From contig NZ_QLTK01000004.1 of NCBI RefSeq assembly GCF_003269035.1, positions 310,001 through 374,000 on the forward strand: a stretch of DNA of 64,000 bases, written 5' to 3'. Below the pieces are notes generated by a model. The model made no database searches. It was not told the origin of the DNA and saw only the letters and a list, made by a program, of their open reading frames with translations. Source of the stretch: Paraburkholderia bryophila. GTDB lineage: Bacteria; Pseudomonadota; Gammaproteobacteria; Burkholderiales; Burkholderiaceae. The number at the start of each line of letters is the position of its first letter. Within the stretch, counting starts at the first letter, position 1. A program made the position numbers and the translations under genes. Shown here piece after piece: positions 28,751 through 38,282 of this stretch.

Positions 28751-29569
28751 TCAACTATTCCCCACCGTCTCCGACAACCGCTTGAGCGTCGCCACCCGCG
28801 CCCCGATGATATCGATCCGCCCACGCTCATCGAGCAACGGCGTGGTGGCATCGAGATACGCATTCCATGCGCGTTGCGCGCGCACCAGCGTCGGCCGTGA
28901 ACGCGCGGGCATTTTCATCTGCAAACGACGGTAATAGCGGTTCAGATCGAACGTCGCGTGTTCGCATTGCGCGTCCGAGCGGCACGCCCGCAAACGGCCC
29001 GGCGGTGCGCTGCCGGCATTGGCCACCGCGCTGCGTAGCGCCTGCGCGCGATCGCGCACCGGCTGCAACTGCATATCGGCTTCGGCCAGCACGTACATCG
29101 AGCCGTGTGTCGTCGCGAAAACAGCGGCCAGCAGTTGCTTCTCGGCGTCGCGTGAAGCCAGCCAGCTTGCCTGGCTCTTTTCCCACTGCTTGCGACGCGC
29201 GGCGGGCAACTTCGGCTGAAGCTGCTGCCACGCGCTGTCGAGCGCGCTTTTCCAGCCGATCCGCGCATTGTCCATGCACTGCACCTGCCCGGTCGTCGAC
29301 GACATGTCGCTGCGCGCCAGACAGGCACGCATCGACGCATCGATCGGATCGGCGGCGGCCACTTCGGCATGCGCCGGCGAAGGCGCAACGCCCAGCAACG
29401 CGACGAACAACGTGGCCGCAGCAAGGGTGAGCGTCGACTGCGACGTCAACGCCGGAGTCGACGCCATCGACGCAATCGACAAAGGCGTCGACAGCGCTGC
29501 CACCGCACGCTGCCACGCACCACGCAGCAACCCGCTCGCGGCGCCCTTGCCGACCACCGTCTTGCGCAT
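28751..29569 (-). CDS. Secreted LprI-like (DUF1311) protein
   Basis: 272 residues from the ATG at 29569, 2 bp past the stop of the decarboxylase gene, so probably translationally coupled to it; an ATG 18 bp upstream is also possible. A hydrophobic segment ending APSPAHAE (about residues 45-70) is a signal peptide with an unusually long N-terminal region, so a later start may be true. The mature part has ACLARSD, QVQCMD and WKSALDSAWQQL, the pattern of LprI-like domains, some of which inhibit lysozyme. Function here is unproven. Confidence 0.75.
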   Translation of the reverse strand: MRKTVVGKGAASGLLRGAWQRAVAALSTPLSIASMASTPALTSQSTLTLAAATLFVALLGVAPSPAHAEVAAADPIDASMRACLARSDMSSTTGQVQCMDNARIGWKSALDSAWQQLQPKLPAARRKQWEKSQASWLASRDAEKQLLAAVFATTHGSMYVLAEADMQLQPVRDRAQALRSAVANAGSAPPGRLRACRSDAQCEHATFDLNRYYRRLQMKMPARSRPTLVRAQRAWNAYLDATTPLLDERGRIDIIGARVATLKRLSETVGNS

Positions 29570-29571
29570 CG

Positions 29572-31857
29572 TCAACCGCGCACGCAATCGACGAAGTATT
29601 CGATGCGCCCGTTGATCGTTTCGCCCACCAACCCATGGATATCCGTATGGAACCCCGGGAAGCGCTCGTTGAACTCACGCGCGAAGCGCAGATAGTTGAC
29701 GATGGTCTTGTTGAAGCGCTCGCCCGGAATCAGCAGCGGAATGCCCGGCGGATACGGCGTCAACAGGATCGACGTGACGCGACCCTCGAGTTCGTCGATC
29801 GGTACCCGGTCGATCTCGCGGTGCGCGAGCTTGGCGAACGCGTCGGACGGCTTCATTGCCGGTTCCATGCTCGACAGGTACATCTCGGTCGTCAGGCGCG
29901 CAATGTCGTTGGCACGGTAGACACCGTGGATCTGCTGGCACAGATCGCGCAGACCGACGCGCTCGTACATGGGGTGATGCGCGACGAACTCGGGCAACAC
30001 GCGCCACAGTGGCTGGTTGTTGTCGTAGTCGTCCTTGAACTGCTGCAGTTCGGTGACCATCGAGTTCCAGCGGCCCTTGGTAATGCCGATCGTGAACATG
30101 ATGAAGAACGAATACAGCCCGGTCTTCTCGACGATGATGCCGTGCTCGGCCAGATACTTCGTGACGATCGCGGCCGGAATGCCGGACTCGCCGAAGCCGC
30201 CGTCCATGTCCAGGCCCGGCGTGACGATGGTCGCCTTGATCGGGTCGAGCATGTTGAAGCCTTCGGCCAACGGGCCGAAACCGTGCCACGCGTCGTTCGG
30301 ACGCAGCACCCAGTCTTCGCGCGAGCCGATGCCTTCCTCGGCGAACTGTTCCGGGCCCCACACCTTGAAGAACCAGTCGTCGCCGTATTCGGCGTCGACC
30401 TTGATCATCGCGCGGCGGAAATCGAGCGCTTCGGCGATCGATTCTTCCACCAGCGCGGGACCGCCCGGCGCTTCCATCATGGCCGCGGCCACGTCGCACG
30501 AGGCGATGATCGCGTACTGCGGGCTGGTCGACGTGTGCATCAGGTACGCTTCGTTGAAGCGATGCTTGTCGAAGCGGCTGTTCTTCGAATCCTGCACAAC
30601 GATCTGCGACGCCTGCGAAATACCGGCCAGCAGCTTGTGCGTGGAGTGCGTCGCGAACACCAGCGCGCCGATCCGCGGACGCCCCGCGCCGATCGCGTGC
30701 ATGTCCTGATAGAACTCGTGGAATTCGGCGTGCGGCAGCCAGGCTTCGTCGAAGTGCAGCGTGTCGAGCCAGTCGCCGAGCATCTCCTTGATCATCTCGA
30801 CGTTGTAGATCACGCCGTCGTAAGTGCTCTGCGTGATCGTCAGAATGCGCGGCTTGAGACCCGGGTTCTTTGCCAGCGCTTCGCGCGCGAACGGATTCGC
30901 CTCGATCTTCTTGCGGATGTTTTCCGGCTCGAACTCGCTGCGCGGAATCGGGCCGATGATGCCGAAGTTGTTGCGCGTCGGCGTCAGAAACACCGGAATC
31001 GCGCCGGTCATGGTGATCGCGTGCAGGATCGACTTGTGGCAGTTGCGGTCCACCAGCACGATGTCGCCGGGCGCGACCGTGCCGTGCCAGACGATCTTGT
31101 TCGAGGTGGACGTGCCGTTGGTCACGAAGAACACGTGGTCGGCGCTGAAAATGCGCGCGGCATTGCGCTCGGAGGCCGCCACCGGACCGGTGTGATCGAG
31201 CAGCTGACCGAGTTCGTCGACGGCGTTACACACGTCGGCGCGCAGCATGTTCTCGCCGAAGAACTGGTGGAACATCTGGCCGAGCGGGCTCTTCAAAAAC
31301 GCCACGCCGCCCGAGTGCCCCGGGCAGTGCCACGAATACGAACCTTCGTCCGCGTACTGCACCAGTTCCTTGAAAAACGGCGGCGCGAGCGAGTCCAGAT
31401 ACACCTTGGTTTCGCGGATGATATGGCGTGCGACGAATTCCGGCGTGTCCTCGAACATGTGGATGAAACCATGCAGTTCGCGCAGGATATCGTTCGGCAA
31501 GTGGCGCGACGTGCGCGTTTCGCCGTACAGGAAGATCGGAATGTCCGCGTTGCGGCGGCGCACTTCGGTCACGAACGCGCGCAAGGCGACGATCGCGGCG
31601 GCCAGTTCGGGCGTCTCGCCTTCCACCACCACGTTATCGACGTAGGGCAGCAGTTCGTCGTCGTCGATCGATAGGATGAAGCACGACGCGCGGCTCGACT
31701 GCTGCGCGAACGAAGTCAGATCGCCGTAGCTCGTCAACCCGAGGACTTCCGCGCCTTCTTTTTCGATGGCTTCGGCCAAAGCCCGGATGCCGGAACCCGA
31801 GATATTCTCGGAGCGAAAATCTTCGTCGATGATGACGACGGGAAAACGAAACTTCAT
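29572..31857 (-). CDS. PLP-dependent Arg/Lys/Orn decarboxylase (large, inducible type)
   Basis: 761 residues, the length of AdiA, CadA and SpeF. A CheY-like N-terminal wing (about 1-130), the PLP fold with Schiff-base lysine in THSTHKLLAG (about residue 400), HFDEAWLPH before it, and a C-terminal domain (about 600-761). These enzymes decarboxylate a basic amino acid to a polyamine or agmatine, using a proton, and support acid tolerance or polyamine supply. Which substrate cannot be read from sequence by eye. No antiporter gene is adjacent. It follows dcd after a terminator. Confidence 0.93.
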   Translation of the reverse strand: MKFRFPVVIIDEDFRSENISGSGIRALAEAIEKEGAEVLGLTSYGDLTSFAQQSSRASCFILSIDDDELLPYVDNVVVEGETPELAAAIVALRAFVTEVRRRNADIPIFLYGETRTSRHLPNDILRELHGFIHMFEDTPEFVARHIIRETKVYLDSLAPPFFKELVQYADEGSYSWHCPGHSGGVAFLKSPLGQMFHQFFGENMLRADVCNAVDELGQLLDHTGPVAASERNAARIFSADHVFFVTNGTSTSNKIVWHGTVAPGDIVLVDRNCHKSILHAITMTGAIPVFLTPTRNNFGIIGPIPRSEFEPENIRKKIEANPFAREALAKNPGLKPRILTITQSTYDGVIYNVEMIKEMLGDWLDTLHFDEAWLPHAEFHEFYQDMHAIGAGRPRIGALVFATHSTHKLLAGISQASQIVVQDSKNSRFDKHRFNEAYLMHTSTSPQYAIIASCDVAAAMMEAPGGPALVEESIAEALDFRRAMIKVDAEYGDDWFFKVWGPEQFAEEGIGSREDWVLRPNDAWHGFGPLAEGFNMLDPIKATIVTPGLDMDGGFGESGIPAAIVTKYLAEHGIIVEKTGLYSFFIMFTIGITKGRWNSMVTELQQFKDDYDNNQPLWRVLPEFVAHHPMYERVGLRDLCQQIHGVYRANDIARLTTEMYLSSMEPAMKPSDAFAKLAHREIDRVPIDELEGRVTSILLTPYPPGIPLLIPGERFNKTIVNYLRFAREFNERFPGFHTDIHGLVGETINGRIEYFVDCVRG

Positions 31858-31869
31858 GGGCGATTCTCC

Positions 31870-31907
31870 AAAAAGAACGACCGCTGCATTCTGTAAATAG
31901 CAGCGGT
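31870..31907 (-). terminator. Intrinsic terminator between dcd and the decarboxylase gene
   Basis: ACCGCTGC (31880-31887) pairs with GCAGCGGT (31900-31907); on the minus strand CGTTCTTTTTGG follows. It lies in the leader of the decarboxylase gene, so read-through could also serve as attenuation. Confidence 0.7.
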
Positions 31908-31944
31908 CACCCGGTATAGCTGGTGAGTCAATACGCTGCCGGCG

Positions 31945-32514
31945 TCAGGTCTTGGGCAACGTGACGCCGTGCTGACCTTGATATTTGCCGCCGCGATCCG
32001 CGTACGACGTTTCACAAATCTCGTCGCTTTCAAAAAACAGCACCTGGGCGACGCCTTCGTTCGCGTAGATTTTCGCAGGCAAAGGTGTCGTATTCGAGAA
32101 TTCCAGCGTGACGTGCCCTTCCCATTCCGGTTCGAACGGCGTCACGTTGACGATGATCCCGCAACGCGCATACGTGGACTTGCCCAGACACACGGTCAGG
32201 ACGCTGCGCGGAATGCGGAAATACTCGACCGTGCGGGCCAGCGCGAACGAATTCGGCGGGATGATGCAGACGTCGCCCTTGAAATCGACAAACGACTTCT
32301 CGTCGAAATTCTTCGGATCGACGATGGTCGAGTTGATATTGGTGAAGATCTTGAATTCGTCGGCGCAGCGAATGTCGTAGCCGTAGCTCGACGTGCCGTA
32401 GCTGACGATCTTCCGGCCGTCTTCGGAGACGCGCACCTGATCGGGCGCGAACGGCTCGATCATGTTGTGCGACGCGGCCATGCGGCGGATCCACTTGTCG
32501 GATTTGATGGTCAT
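31945..32514 (-). CDS. dcd: dCTP deaminase
   Basis: 189 residues from the ATG at 32514; a longer frame exists but the Dcd family starts [13 protein letters not shown]. Active-site and binding motifs are clear: TSSYGYDIR (about 45), [21 protein letters not shown] (about 110-130, with catalytic Glu) and the C-terminal [12 protein letters not shown]. The homotrimer deaminates dCTP to dUTP, feeding thymidylate synthesis. Length is exactly that of the proteobacterial family. Confidence 0.96.
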
Positions 32515-32854
32515 AGATGAACGCTGCTCGACGTGAATGACAGAGGTGTGACGGATAACAACCCGGTTGGGACCGGGCAACTTTCGGCGAACTTCGCGAG
32601 GCCGGGCCAGAGCGCTAAACCGCTAAATTGCGCCCCGCAGCGGCAGTTTCAACGGGCGGGATCGCTCGATCCGGCGGCGTTGCGCGCGGTGTCCGGCGAC
32701 CTGCCCCGGACGAAAGGCGCTTATTTTACGCGATCGGGAGAATGCTGCCGTGAGTGGGCGCGAGATCGACCCGATGCGCGCCTCCAGGCGACCGGCCCTC
32801 GCGCCGGGCTCGTTCGGCATCACGCCGTGGAGCGCCTCTGGCGACGCCCGCCCA
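32515..32854. other. Intergenic region upstream of dcd
   Basis: 340 bp between dcd and the SodC-like gene, both on the minus strand. It must hold the dcd promoter. I see no gene, repeat or strong terminator. Confidence 0.35.
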
Positions 32855-33388
32855 CTACTGGCGAATCAGACCGCAGGCGAGTGCGGGGCCCGCGCCATGC
32901 GGCGGATACGCGTACGAATCGCTCGGGTCGCGATGCAACACGACCGCGCGCTGCAACACCGAGCGGATGCCGTCCAGCGACACATCCGGCGCGACGATGA
33001 AACCGGTGGCCACACCGTTCGCATCCGCATGAATATTGCCGAGGTCGCCTTCGACCCGCGCGCCCGCTTTCAGACGCTCCGCGGCCGGCGAAAACACCTC
33101 GCCCGCGCTGGAGCCGTCGGCGGCATTGCAGTCGCCGCGTTCGTGGACCTGCAAGGCGTGGTCGCTATTGGGCGGCAAGCCCGCGAGGTTGTAGGTCACC
33201 TGCACGCCGTCCGAGCGCTCGATGAACGTGACGAGGCCGCGCGCCTGGTTGCTCACGGTGGGCAGCAACTGCGCGTCGGCGCGCTTCTCCTGTGGTCTCA
33301 GGAACGTGCCGCAGCCGCCCAGCAGCACGCTGCCGGCAGCCAGGACGATGAACGCATGCACCGCGTGCCCGTCGATTCGTTTTCCCAT
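32855..33388 (-). CDS. SodC-like lipoprotein lacking most Cu/Zn ligands
   Basis: 177 residues from the ATG at 33388 (AGAGGA upstream). Signal peptide with lipobox LLGGC (Cys26), so probably an anchored periplasmic lipoprotein. The fold is that of Cu,Zn superoxide dismutase (LPPNSDHALQVHERGDC, EGDLGN, AVVLHRD, ACGLI), with the disulfide cysteines 87 and 172 kept. By alignment to E. coli SodC, Cu ligand H46 is Gln80, bridging H63 is Val98, the RHxGDL histidine is Val112, and the catalytic Arg near the end is missing; only His82, Asp115 and His142 remain. Superoxide dismutation is therefore unlikely. Confidence 0.85.
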   Translation of the reverse strand: MGKRIDGHAVHAFIVLAAGSVLLGGCGTFLRPQEKRADAQLLPTVSNQARGLVTFIERSDGVQVTYNLAGLPPNSDHALQVHERGDCNAADGSSAGEVFSPAAERLKAGARVEGDLGNIHADANGVATGFIVAPDVSLDGIRSVLQRAVVLHRDPSDSYAYPPHGAGPALACGLIRQ

Positions 33389-33519
33389 GCGATCCTCTTG
33401 CCGGCCAGACGGCCGCCCCTGCGCCCGCCTGGCCGAACTTGTGAAGCCGACATGATACCGCGAGACCCGCCGCAAATTGCCCCCTTGCGCCCTGCATAAG
33501 CCCTTTGGCCAGGGGCCGC

Positions 33520-34608
33520 TCAGGTGTTCTGCACGACGATGCTGGGGAACTTCGAGGTCATGTCGCGCGCACGCTCGGCGATATGGACCGCGACCTTGCG
33601 CGCAATCGACCGGTAGATCTCCGCGATGCGCCCATCCGGATCAGCCACGACGGTCGGCTTACCCGAGTCGGCCTGCTCGCGGATCGCGATGTCGAGCGGC
33701 AAGCTGCCGAGCACCTCGACACCATATTCCTTGCCCATCCGCTCGCCGCCGCCGGCGCCAAAGATATGCTCTTCGTGCCCGCAATTCGAACAGATATGCA
33801 TGCCCATGTTCTCGACGATACCGAGAATCGGAATGCCGACCTTCTCGAACATCTTGAGGCCCTTCTTCGCGTCGAGCAGCGCGATGTCCTGCGGCGTCGT
33901 GACGATCACCGCGCCGGTCACGGGCACGCGTTGCGACAGCGTCAGTTGAATATCGCCGGTGCCTGGCGGCATGTCGACGATCAGGTAGTCGAGGTCGTGC
34001 CAGTTGGTCTGCCGCAGCAATTGTTCGAGCGCCGAGGTGGCCATCGGGCCGCGCCACACCATCGGGTTATCCTGCTCGATCAGAAAGCCGATCGAATTGG
34101 CTTGCAGGCCGTGACCGGTCATGGGATTCATCGACTTCTCGTCGGGCGATTCGGGGCGGCCTTCGATGCCCAGCATCATGGGCAACGAGGGGCCGTAGAT
34201 GTCCGCGTCGAGTATGCCGACCGAGGCGCCTTCGCTGGCCAGTGCCAACGCCAGATTCACCGCGGTCGTGCTCTTGCCGACCCCACCCTTGCCCGAGGCC
34301 ACGGCGACGATATTTTTAACGTTCGGCAAGAGTTTCACGCCGCGCTGCACCGTATGCGCGGCGACTTCCTGGCTTACCTCGACGCGCGCGTTCGCCACAC
34401 CCGGCACGGCTTGCAGCGCCGCGCCGAACTGTGCGCGGATCGCCTCGAACTGACGCCTGGCCGGATAGCCGAGTACCACCTGGAGGCTAACCGTGTCATC
34501 CTGCACGGCGACGTTTTTGATGTTCTTGGCCGCCGCGTACGGCCGGCCGGTGTTGGGGTCAGTGACGGCTGCGAGGGCAGCGTCGACCATAGCCCGATCG
34601 ATACTCAT
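33520..34608 (-). CDS. apbC: Iron-sulfur cluster carrier protein ApbC/Mrp
   Basis: 362 residues; the ATG at 34608 is preceded by GGAG, whereas a GTG two codons earlier is too close to it. An N-terminal DUF59/MIP18-like domain (about 1-85) precedes a P-loop ATPase with deviant Walker A SGKGGVGKST (about 105-114) and the conserved CSNCGHEEHIFG pair of cysteines (about 278-281) that hold the bridging cluster. It delivers Fe-S clusters to apo-enzymes in the cytoplasm. It is divergent from the OmpA-like lipoprotein gene. Confidence 0.95.
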   Translation of the reverse strand: MSIDRAMVDAALAAVTDPNTGRPYAAAKNIKNVAVQDDTVSLQVVLGYPARRQFEAIRAQFGAALQAVPGVANARVEVSQEVAAHTVQRGVKLLPNVKNIVAVASGKGGVGKSTTAVNLALALASEGASVGILDADIYGPSLPMMLGIEGRPESPDEKSMNPMTGHGLQANSIGFLIEQDNPMVWRGPMATSALEQLLRQTNWHDLDYLIVDMPPGTGDIQLTLSQRVPVTGAVIVTTPQDIALLDAKKGLKMFEKVGIPILGIVENMGMHICSNCGHEEHIFGAGGGERMGKEYGVEVLGSLPLDIAIREQADSGKPTVVADPDGRIAEIYRSIARKVAVHIAERARDMTSKFPSIVVQNT

Positions 34609-34952
34609 TGACACTCCGTGGGGAACACCTGCGGCGCGGCGGGATCGAAGTCTCGGCCACGCGCCGGAATTTGAAAGAAATTGTTAGACGGCATTGCGAA
34701 AACCAGACGCGCCGGGCACGCTTCGGGCAGGCGGAACGCCATGGGGCCGCATCACCACCTACCTCTGCCATTATTGTAGTGGCTCGCGCCGGGCCTTGCC
34801 GGAAGACCCTGCTTCACTGTCGGACCGGGGCGGTGAAAGACCCAAAGTTTCCCGTCTTTCGATTCGTCTGCTTTACTGGATTATTGAAACGGTCAGCGCC
34901 TAGATTGACCGCCACTCGCTGCTTCACCCGCTTCACTCAAGAGGATTCGAAA
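34609..34952. other. Divergent promoter region apbC / OmpA-like gene
   Basis: 344 bp without a gene. A sequence AAGAGGATTCG just before 34953 is the ribosome site of the OmpA-like gene. No operator or riboswitch recognised. Confidence 0.35.
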
Positions 34953-35606
34953 ATGAATGCAAAAATCATGACTCGCCTGGCTGTTTTCGCCGTTGCCGGC
35001 TCGCTGCTGGCAGGCTGCGCCACCCAACAAGGCACTAACACCGCGGTCGGTACGGGCGTCGGCGCCGGTACCGGCGCGGCACTCGGCGCGATCTTCGGCG
35101 GCGGCAAGGGCGCGGCGATCGGCGCGGGCGTCGGCGCGGCAGTAGGCGGCATCACCGGCTACAACTGGCAAGCCATTCACAACAAGCTGTCGGGCGCCAC
35201 CAAGGGCACCGGCACGCAGATCACCGAACAGCCGGACGGCTCGCTCAAGCTGAACATTCCGAGCTCGGTCACGTTCGACACCAACAGCTATGCGATCAAG
35301 CCGTCGTTCGCGCCGGTGCTGGATCAACTGACGCAGACCCTGCAGCAGAACCCGGAACTGATCGCGCAGGTGGTCGGCTATACGGACAGCACGGGTCAGC
35401 CCGCTTATAACCAGACGCTGTCGGTCAATCGTGCGGAAAGCGTGACGGGCTATCTGGGCCAACGCGGCGTCGCGCCGCAGCGTCTGTCGGCACAAGGCAT
35501 GGGCCAGAACCAGCCGATCGCAGACAACAACACCGAAGCCGGCCGTGCCGCGAACCGTCGCGTGGAAATCTATCTGCGCGCCACGGCTCAGCACGCTACG
35601 CAATAA
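34953..35606 (+). CDS. OmpA-family peptidoglycan-binding lipoprotein with glycine zipper (YiaD-like)
   Basis: 217 residues from the ATG at 34953. Lipobox LLAGC (Cys about 22), then a glycine-zipper stretch (about 35-70; GAGTGAALGAIFGGGKGAA) that can insert in membranes, then an OmpA C-terminal domain (about 95-210) with the peptidoglycan-binding residues in GYTDSTG and NRRVEIYL. It likely tethers the outer membrane to the cell wall. Monocistronic, with a terminator about 200 bp downstream. Confidence 0.93.
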   Translation: MNAKIMTRLAVFAVAGSLLAGCATQQGTNTAVGTGVGAGTGAALGAIFGGGKGAAIGAGVGAAVGGITGYNWQAIHNKLSGATKGTGTQITEQPDGSLKLNIPSSVTFDTNSYAIKPSFAPVLDQLTQTLQQNPELIAQVVGYTDSTGQPAYNQTLSVNRAESVTGYLGQRGVAPQRLSAQGMGQNQPIADNNTEAGRAANRRVEIYLRATAQHATQ

Positions 35607-35805
35607 GCATCTGACTTGAGAGGGAAGTGGGAGCGTGCCGGCGCGATCCAGGCGCCGGCTCGTGACAAACCGTAAAAAGCGGAAGAATCAAAATCTCGCG
35701 CGGACCGAAAAAATTTCGAACTCTGCCGAAAATCCGCTGTCTGTCTTTACGGTACGCGGTTGGCGATCGCCGCCGCGTCACCATTCTCCTCTTGTCGTTG
35801 TTGCT

Positions 35806-35832
35806 CCGGGGTTAATAACCCCGGTTTTTTTT
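35806..35832 (+). terminator. Intrinsic terminator about 200 bp after the OmpA-like gene
   Basis: CCGGGGTTA-ATAACCCCGG stem-loop (35806-35824) followed by eight T. The 200-bp stretch from the stop codon also contains a GC-rich hairpin at 35637-35659 (GCCGGCGC / GCGCCGGC) and an A-rich part; the gap 35607-35966 otherwise holds only the metG promoter. Confidence 0.88.
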
Positions 35833-35966
35833 GGGCGCTCGGTTTACGCACCTTCGCGCTCCGGCGCCGCTTCACGCGGCCCGTCCGGGCACCCGGGCCG
35901 CTCCGCGTCGAACGCCTGCCCTGCTAGAATCAACCTTTCGTCCCACCGCAGGCTCCCACCATTCCT

Positions 35967-38102
35967 ATGTCAGCACCCGTAACCGATCTCTCCGCAGGCG
36001 CGCCGTCAGGCCGTCGCCAGGTTCTCGTCACGTCGGCCCTTCCGTATGCGAATGGGCAAATCCATATCGGCCATCTGGTTGAATATATCCAGACGGACAT
36101 CTGGGTCCGGGCGTTGCGAATGCACGGGCACGAGGTCTATTACGTGGGCGCCGACGACACGCACGGCACGCCGGTCATGCTGCGGGCGGAAAAGGAAGGT
36201 CTCACGCCCAGGCAGCTGATCGACCGCGTCTGGCAGGAACACAAACGCGACTTCGACAGCTTCGGGATTTCGTTCGACAATTACTATTCGACGGATTCCG
36301 AAGAGAACCGCGTCCTCAGCGAAAACGTCTACCTGGCGCTCAAGGAAGCGGGCCTGATCGAAGCGCGCGATATCGAACAGGCGTACGACCCGGTCAAGGA
36401 AATGTTCCTGCCGGATCGCTTCATCAAGGGCGAGTGCCCGAAGTGCGGCGCGAAAGATCAATACGGCGATAGCTGCGAGGTCTGCGGCTCCACGTACCAG
36501 CCGACCGAGCTGATCAACCCGTTCTCGGTCGTCTCCGGCGCCACGCCGATCCGCAAGACCTCGACGCACTATTTCTTCCGTCTGTCCGACCCGCGCTGCG
36601 AGAATTTCCTGCGCGCATGGGTGGGCGGCCTGGCGCAACCCGAAGCGACCAACAAGATGCGCGAATGGCTCGGCGACGCCGGCGAAGCCAAACTCGCCGA
36701 CTGGGACATTTCGCGCGACGCGCCGTATTTCGGCTTCGAAATTCCGGGCGCGCCGGGCAAGTATTTCTACGTGTGGCTGGATGCGCCGGTCGGCTACTAC
36801 GCGAGCTTCAAGAACCTCGCGGAAAAGCGCGGCCTCGATTTCGAGGCGTGGGTCAACAAGGGGGCGAAGGCCGAGCAGTACCACTTCATCGGCAAAGACA
36901 TTCTGTATTTCCACACGCTGTTCTGGCCGGCCATGCTCGAATTTTCGGGTCATCGCACGCCGACCAACGTGTTCGCGCACGGCTTCCTGACCGTGGACGG
37001 CGCGAAGATGTCGAAGTCGCGCGGCACCTTCATCACCGCGCAAAGCGTGATCGACACGGGCCTGAATCCGGAATGGCTGCGCTATTACTTCGCGGCCAAA
37101 CTGAACAGCACAATGGAAGACCTCGACCTGAATCTCGACGACTTCCAGGCACGCGTGAACAGCGACCTGGTCGGCAAGTACGTGAACATCGCGAGCCGCG
37201 CCGCCGGTTTCCTGATCAAACGTTTCGACGGCCGCGTGCAGGACAGCGCGATGCAACATCCGCTGCTGGCCACGCTGCGCGCCGCCGTGCCGCAGATCGC
37301 CGCGAACTACGAAGCCCGCGAGTACAACCGCGCACTGCGTCAGACCATGGATCTGGCGGACACGGTGAACGCGTATGTCGACACCGCAAAGCCGTGGGAT
37401 CAGGCGAAAGACCCGGCGAACGGGGTCGCGCTGCACGAAACCTGTAGCGTGAGCATCGAGGCGTTCCGTCTGTTGTCGCTGGCGCTGAAACCAGTGCTGC
37501 CGAAGCTGGCCGAAGCAGTCGAAGCCTTCCTCGGCATCGAGCCGCTGGTATGGGCCGACGCGAACGTGCCGCTCAGCTCGGCGCGCCCGATCAACGCCTA
37601 CAAGCATCTGATGACGCGTGTCGATCCGAAGCAGATCGAGGCACTGCTGGCCGCCAATCGCGATTCGCTGCAAGCCACGCCGGACGCGGCGGCACCGGCC
37701 GACGCGAAGACCAAGGCAAAGGCAGCGAAAGCCGCCGCGACAGACCAGGACGAAACGTCCGGCATCATCTCGATCGACGACTTCGCGAAGATCGACCTGC
37801 GCATCGCGAAGATCGTCGACTGCAAGGCGGTGGACGGCTCGGACAAGCTGCTGCAACTCACGCTGGATGTCGGCGAAGAGAAGACCCGCAACGTGTTCTC
37901 CGGCATCAAGTCGGCGTATCAGCCGGAGCAACTGATCGGCAAGCTGACGGTGATGGTTGCCAACCTCGCGCCGCGCAAGATGAAGTTCGGCCTGTCGGAA
38001 GGCATGGTGCTGGCCGCATCGGCTACGGATGAAAAGGCCGAACCGGGTCTTTACATTCTCGAACCGCACAGCGGCGCAAAGCCGGGCATGCGCGTGAAGT
38101 AA
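35967..38102 (+). CDS. metG: Methionyl-tRNA synthetase
   Basis: 711 residues. Class I motifs [14 protein letters not shown] (HIGH, about 20-35) and KMSKSRGTF (about 347-355); zinc-binding CPKC...CEVC (about 155-172); anticodon-binding helices (about 420-560); a C-terminal tRNA-binding domain (about 605-711) that mediates dimerisation. It charges tRNA-Met. The linker at about 575-595 is Ala/Lys-rich. A bidirectional terminator separates it from tamB. Confidence 0.97.
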   Translation: MSAPVTDLSAGAPSGRRQVLVTSALPYANGQIHIGHLVEYIQTDIWVRALRMHGHEVYYVGADDTHGTPVMLRAEKEGLTPRQLIDRVWQEHKRDFDSFGISFDNYYSTDSEENRVLSENVYLALKEAGLIEARDIEQAYDPVKEMFLPDRFIKGECPKCGAKDQYGDSCEVCGSTYQPTELINPFSVVSGATPIRKTSTHYFFRLSDPRCENFLRAWVGGLAQPEATNKMREWLGDAGEAKLADWDISRDAPYFGFEIPGAPGKYFYVWLDAPVGYYASFKNLAEKRGLDFEAWVNKGAKAEQYHFIGKDILYFHTLFWPAMLEFSGHRTPTNVFAHGFLTVDGAKMSKSRGTFITAQSVIDTGLNPEWLRYYFAAKLNSTMEDLDLNLDDFQARVNSDLVGKYVNIASRAAGFLIKRFDGRVQDSAMQHPLLATLRAAVPQIAANYEAREYNRALRQTMDLADTVNAYVDTAKPWDQAKDPANGVALHETCSVSIEAFRLLSLALKPVLPKLAEAVEAFLGIEPLVWADANVPLSSARPINAYKHLMTRVDPKQIEALLAANRDSLQATPDAAAPADAKTKAKAAKAAATDQDETSGIISIDDFAKIDLRIAKIVDCKAVDGSDKLLQLTLDVGEEKTRNVFSGIKSAYQPEQLIGKLTVMVANLAPRKMKFGLSEGMVLAASATDEKAEPGLYILEPHSGAKPGMRVK

Positions 38103-38205
38103 AACGCGTGGCGCTGCTTCACGGCGGCGCTCGGCGATCGCTGCAGGGCGGCGCGGCACACTGCGCTGTACTTCACTGCACCGCACCGAATTTCAGGCAC
38201 GAGCG

Positions 38206-38241
38206 AAAACGGCACGCTTTAAAAAAGCGTGCCGTTTTTTT
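38206..38241. terminator. Bidirectional terminator between metG and tamB
   Basis: AAAACGGCACGCTT pairs with AAGCGTGCCGTTTT around an A-rich loop, with T runs on both sides; it can end metG (+) and tamB (-). Confidence 0.92.
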
Positions 38242-38282
38242 GCCTGTGCGATGGTATTGCTTAAGCGCTGTGCGTCAGCGCA

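Noticed and set aside
29635..31674. 679-codon open frame opposite the decarboxylase gene
   Set aside because: Antisense shadow of a gene with an intact PLP motif and domain order.
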